Source: CAYTWW01 sp043801855
GTDB lineage: Archaea; Nanobdellota; Nanobdellia; Woesearchaeales; GW2011-AR15
NCBI GenBank assembly: GCA_043801855.1
Contig: JAZDLQ010000079.1
Location: forward strand, 1-15,680
DNA: 15,680 nucleotides
Direction of reading: 5' to 3'
In this document: positions 14,529 to 15,680 of the stretch, one piece after another
Layout of the letters: every line of letters begins with the position of its first letter
Position numbering within the stretch: position 1 is the stretch's first letter
Translations under genes and position numbers: made by a program
The notes under the pieces: generated by a model
Told to the model about the DNA's origin: nothing
Database searches by the model: none
The model's input: only the letters and a program-made list of their open reading frames with translations

Positions 14529-15496
14529 AATTCTTCAATCATACTAATGAAATCAAAGGCACTTTTTCTGCCTTCAATAACATCAAAAAGCGCCTGTGCA
14601 ATAGGCATCTTGATTTTTTTATCGTTGGCAAGCTCTAAGACAGTAACTAATGTATTATATCCTTCAGGCATCACACCTAAATTTTTTTCAATCTCTTCAT
14701 GCGATAGGCCAGTAGATAGATAGTAGCCAAGCTTTCTGTTATGCGAGTGCTCTGAGAGCGATGTTGCCACTAAATCGCCTAAACCAGATAAACCGTAAAA
14801 TGTTTCTTTTTTTGCACCGAGAGATTCTCCCAGATTTGTCATTTCCTTTAGTGCAAAAGTTAGGTATAATGAGGAAAAATTGGTGCTTTTTAGTCCCTTT
14901 CCATCAAATATCCCAAAGCCAACAGCATAAATGTTTTTTAATACTCCACCAAGCTCAATACCAATTATATCATCGCTCTGCTTTGCTTTGAAGGTATTTG
15001 TTGTAATTATATCAATCACTTTTGCGGCTGACTGCTTATCGGTTCCAGCTACATTAACAATAGTAGGCATTCCTTTGCCAAACTCGTTTGCTATTGACGG
15101 GCCTGAAATCATTACTTTTTTTGCATGCGGAAAATATTCACCTATTACCTGAAAAGAGGTCTTGAATGTCTTTTTCTCGATTCCTTTTGCCATATTAACA
15201 ATAATTATGTCTTTTTTTATAGAGCAGCCAAATTGTTCTATTGTTTTTCTTATAAAAGCACTAGGAATAGCAAAAAAAAGCATTTGTGAATCGATTGCTT
15301 TGCAAAGGTCATTAGTAGCTGTAATATTACTGCTTAGCTTAACTCCTTTTAAAAATCTTGAATTGGTGTGCTTAATGTTGATTTCATGCACTACATTTAT
15401 ATTGTGTTCATATCCAATTACATCATGGCCATTGCCTGCAATCATATTGGCTACAGAAGTTCCCATATTGCCTAGGCCAATAAACCCAATTTTCAT
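14525..15496 (-). CDS. gpsA: NAD(P)-dependent glycerol-3-phosphate dehydrogenase
   Basis: 323 residues, normal length. GpsA reduces dihydroxyacetone phosphate to sn-glycerol 3-phosphate. The Rossmann motif GLGNMG is at 7-12, AKGIE at 103-107, SGPSIANE at 131-138, catalytic K187 in GVLKNIYA, and GLSGLGDL with the following ATSLSEHSHNRKLG in the C-terminal domain. Compared with bacterial enzymes, GAGxWGT becomes GLGNMGT, the LITRG segment becomes YLTFALKEM, and SRNR becomes SHNR, so cofactor or substrate contacts may differ. Archaeal lipids normally use the opposite enantiomer, sn-glycerol 1-phosphate, so this enzyme's role here is an open question. The start is ATG 15496 with a TATA box at 15518-15525, giving a leaderless transcript. 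Confidence 0.92.
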   Translation of the reverse strand: MKIGFIGLGNMGTSVANMIAGNGHDVIGYEHNINVVHEINIKHTNSRFLKGVKLSSNITATNDLCKAIDSQMLFFAIPSAFIRKTIEQFGCSIKKDIIIVNMAKGIEKKTFKTSFQVIGEYFPHAKKVMISGPSIANEFGKGMPTIVNVAGTDKQSAAKVIDIITTNTFKAKQSDDIIGIELGGVLKNIYAVGFGIFDGKGLKSTNFSSLYLTFALKEMTNLGESLGAKKETFYGLSGLGDLVATSLSEHSHNRKLGYYLSTGLSHEEIEKNLGVMPEGYNTLVTVLELANDKKIKMPIAQALFDVIEGRKSAFDFISMIEEF

Positions 15497-15517
15497 AAGA
15501 TAGATATATTTAATAAT

Positions 15518-15525
15518 TATATAAA
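15518..15525 (-). promoter_or_regulatory. TATA box for gpsA
   Basis: TTTATATA on the minus strand, centred about 26 bases before ATG 15496. Very AT-rich surroundings (15501-15535). Confidence 0.6.
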
Positions 15526-15540
15526 TTTATAGCATCTATT

Positions 15541-15650
15541 GACTTTGCGCAGAAATTAACAGGCTTTGCTTAGCCTGTTGAAATAAGAAGTTCTTCTTTT
15601 GTTATGAAGAATTATTCTTGCCATGACTTGACAAAGCTGCGCCAACGGTC
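15541..15650. other. Structured right-edge region
   Basis: AACAGGCT (15558-15565) and AGCCTGTT (15572-15579) form a perfect 8-bp hairpin with a 6-base loop. Outer sequence GCGCAG (15547-15552) can pair with CTGCGC (15637-15642), extended by TT/AA and, past a small internal loop, GAC/GTC (15541-15543 with 15648-15650). AAGAA/TTCTT arms lie in between. It may be a structured RNA, an element end, or a coding region with chance pairing. Confidence 0.35.
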
Positions 15651-15660
15651 TAATTTTCAT
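15556..15660 (-). CDS. Possible 34-aa basic peptide
   Basis: A short minus-strand frame from ATG 15660 to TAA 15556, beginning MKIRPLAQLCQVMARIIL and ending RLSKAC, with many Arg and Lys. The frame stays open upstream to the window edge, so it may be the tail of a longer gene. It overlaps the plus-strand frame at 15604 and the hairpins, so at most one of these is likely real. No family recognised. Confidence 0.2.
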   Translation of the reverse strand: MKIRPLAQLCQVMARIILHNKRRTSYFNRLSKAC

Positions 15661-15680
15661 AAGCGGCTTGTTTTTTCTCT
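15604..15680 (+). CDS. Possible gene start running off the right edge
   Basis: ATG 15604 opens a plus-strand frame starting MKNYSCHDLTKLRQRSNF that remains open for 25 codons to the window end. There is no clear Shine-Dalgarno site and no good TATA box at the expected distance. It could be a transposase-like or other small basic protein, but too little is visible to name it. Confidence 0.25.
   Translation, partial: MKNYSCHDLTKLRQRSNFHKRLVFS

Larger units (their letters stand above)
15488..15663. repeat. 12-bp direct repeat AATTTTCATAAG
   Basis: Identical copies at 15488-15499 (covering the gpsA start) and 15652-15663, with 152 bases between. On the minus strand each reads CTTATGAAAATT, so the second copy gives the MKI start of the 34-aa frame. 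Could be a small duplication or chance in AT-rich DNA. Confidence 0.4.

Noticed and set aside
1..15680. CRISPR arrays, tRNA or rRNA genes
   Set aside because: No regularly spaced direct repeats and no cloverleaf or rRNA-like stretch was seen in the short intergenic regions; a tRNAscan/Infernal run would settle this.

Overview
The window looks archaeal. It carries an Orc1/Cdc6-type replication initiator. Many genes have a TATA-like box about 25-30 bases before the start codon and little or no leader, which fits leaderless transcription. Others have GGTG/GAGG-type Shine-Dalgarno sites. DNA is AT-rich, genes are compact, and convergent pairs touch or overlap by a few bases. A bacterial-type glycerol-3-phosphate dehydrogenase, an RsuA-like pseudouridine synthase, an OB-fold membrane protein and a DUF5684-like membrane protein together suggest a DPANN-type archaeon such as a Woesearchaeota relative. 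That lineage call is inference only; no rRNA is present.

Layout, left to right. (1) Bases 2-82: tail of a small DUF2080-like protein. (2) 172-678: conserved hypothetical protein, convergent with apt (680-1201). (3) 1291-1623: membrane-anchored OB-fold protein. (4) 1694-4294: 866-residue protein that is almost all coiled coil. (5) 4391-5011: two-TM protein with a Gln/Asn/His-rich linker and a C-terminal zinc ribbon. (6) 5116-7843, minus strand: three overlapping genes encoding an HNH nuclease, a 75-aa middle component and a DUF2326 ABC ATPase. (7) 7971-9038: orc1/cdc6, divergent from (6). (8) 9164-13216, minus: a 1350-aa secreted gingipain-like (C25) protease with four Cys-rich, Asp-rich repeats. 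(9) 13252-13716, minus: small polytopic membrane protein. (10) 13776-14528: RsuA-family pseudouridine synthase, overlapping gpsA (14525-15496, minus) tail to tail. (11) A 184-base right edge holding hairpins and unassigned short reading frames.

The most notable system is the trio in (6). Gene order (HNH effector, small middle component, ABC ATPase), stop/start overlaps and motifs match the predicted ABC three-component (ABC-3C) biological-conflict systems. Those were proposed from comparative genomics to act in anti-invader defence. Here the trio is much more AT-rich than the neighbouring orc1 gene, has its own leaderless promoter, and shares a 127-base divergent intergenic region with orc1. 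That region contains two inverted repeats and a pair of TCCAGTG direct repeats resembling the core of archaeal origin recognition boxes, so it may combine a defence promoter, the initiator promoter and an origin.

The other standouts are the lipobox-bearing C25 protease with its unusual Cys/Asp repeat array, the long heptad rod followed by a membrane zinc-ribbon protein, and the presence of GpsA, which makes the glycerol phosphate enantiomer not used for canonical archaeal lipids.
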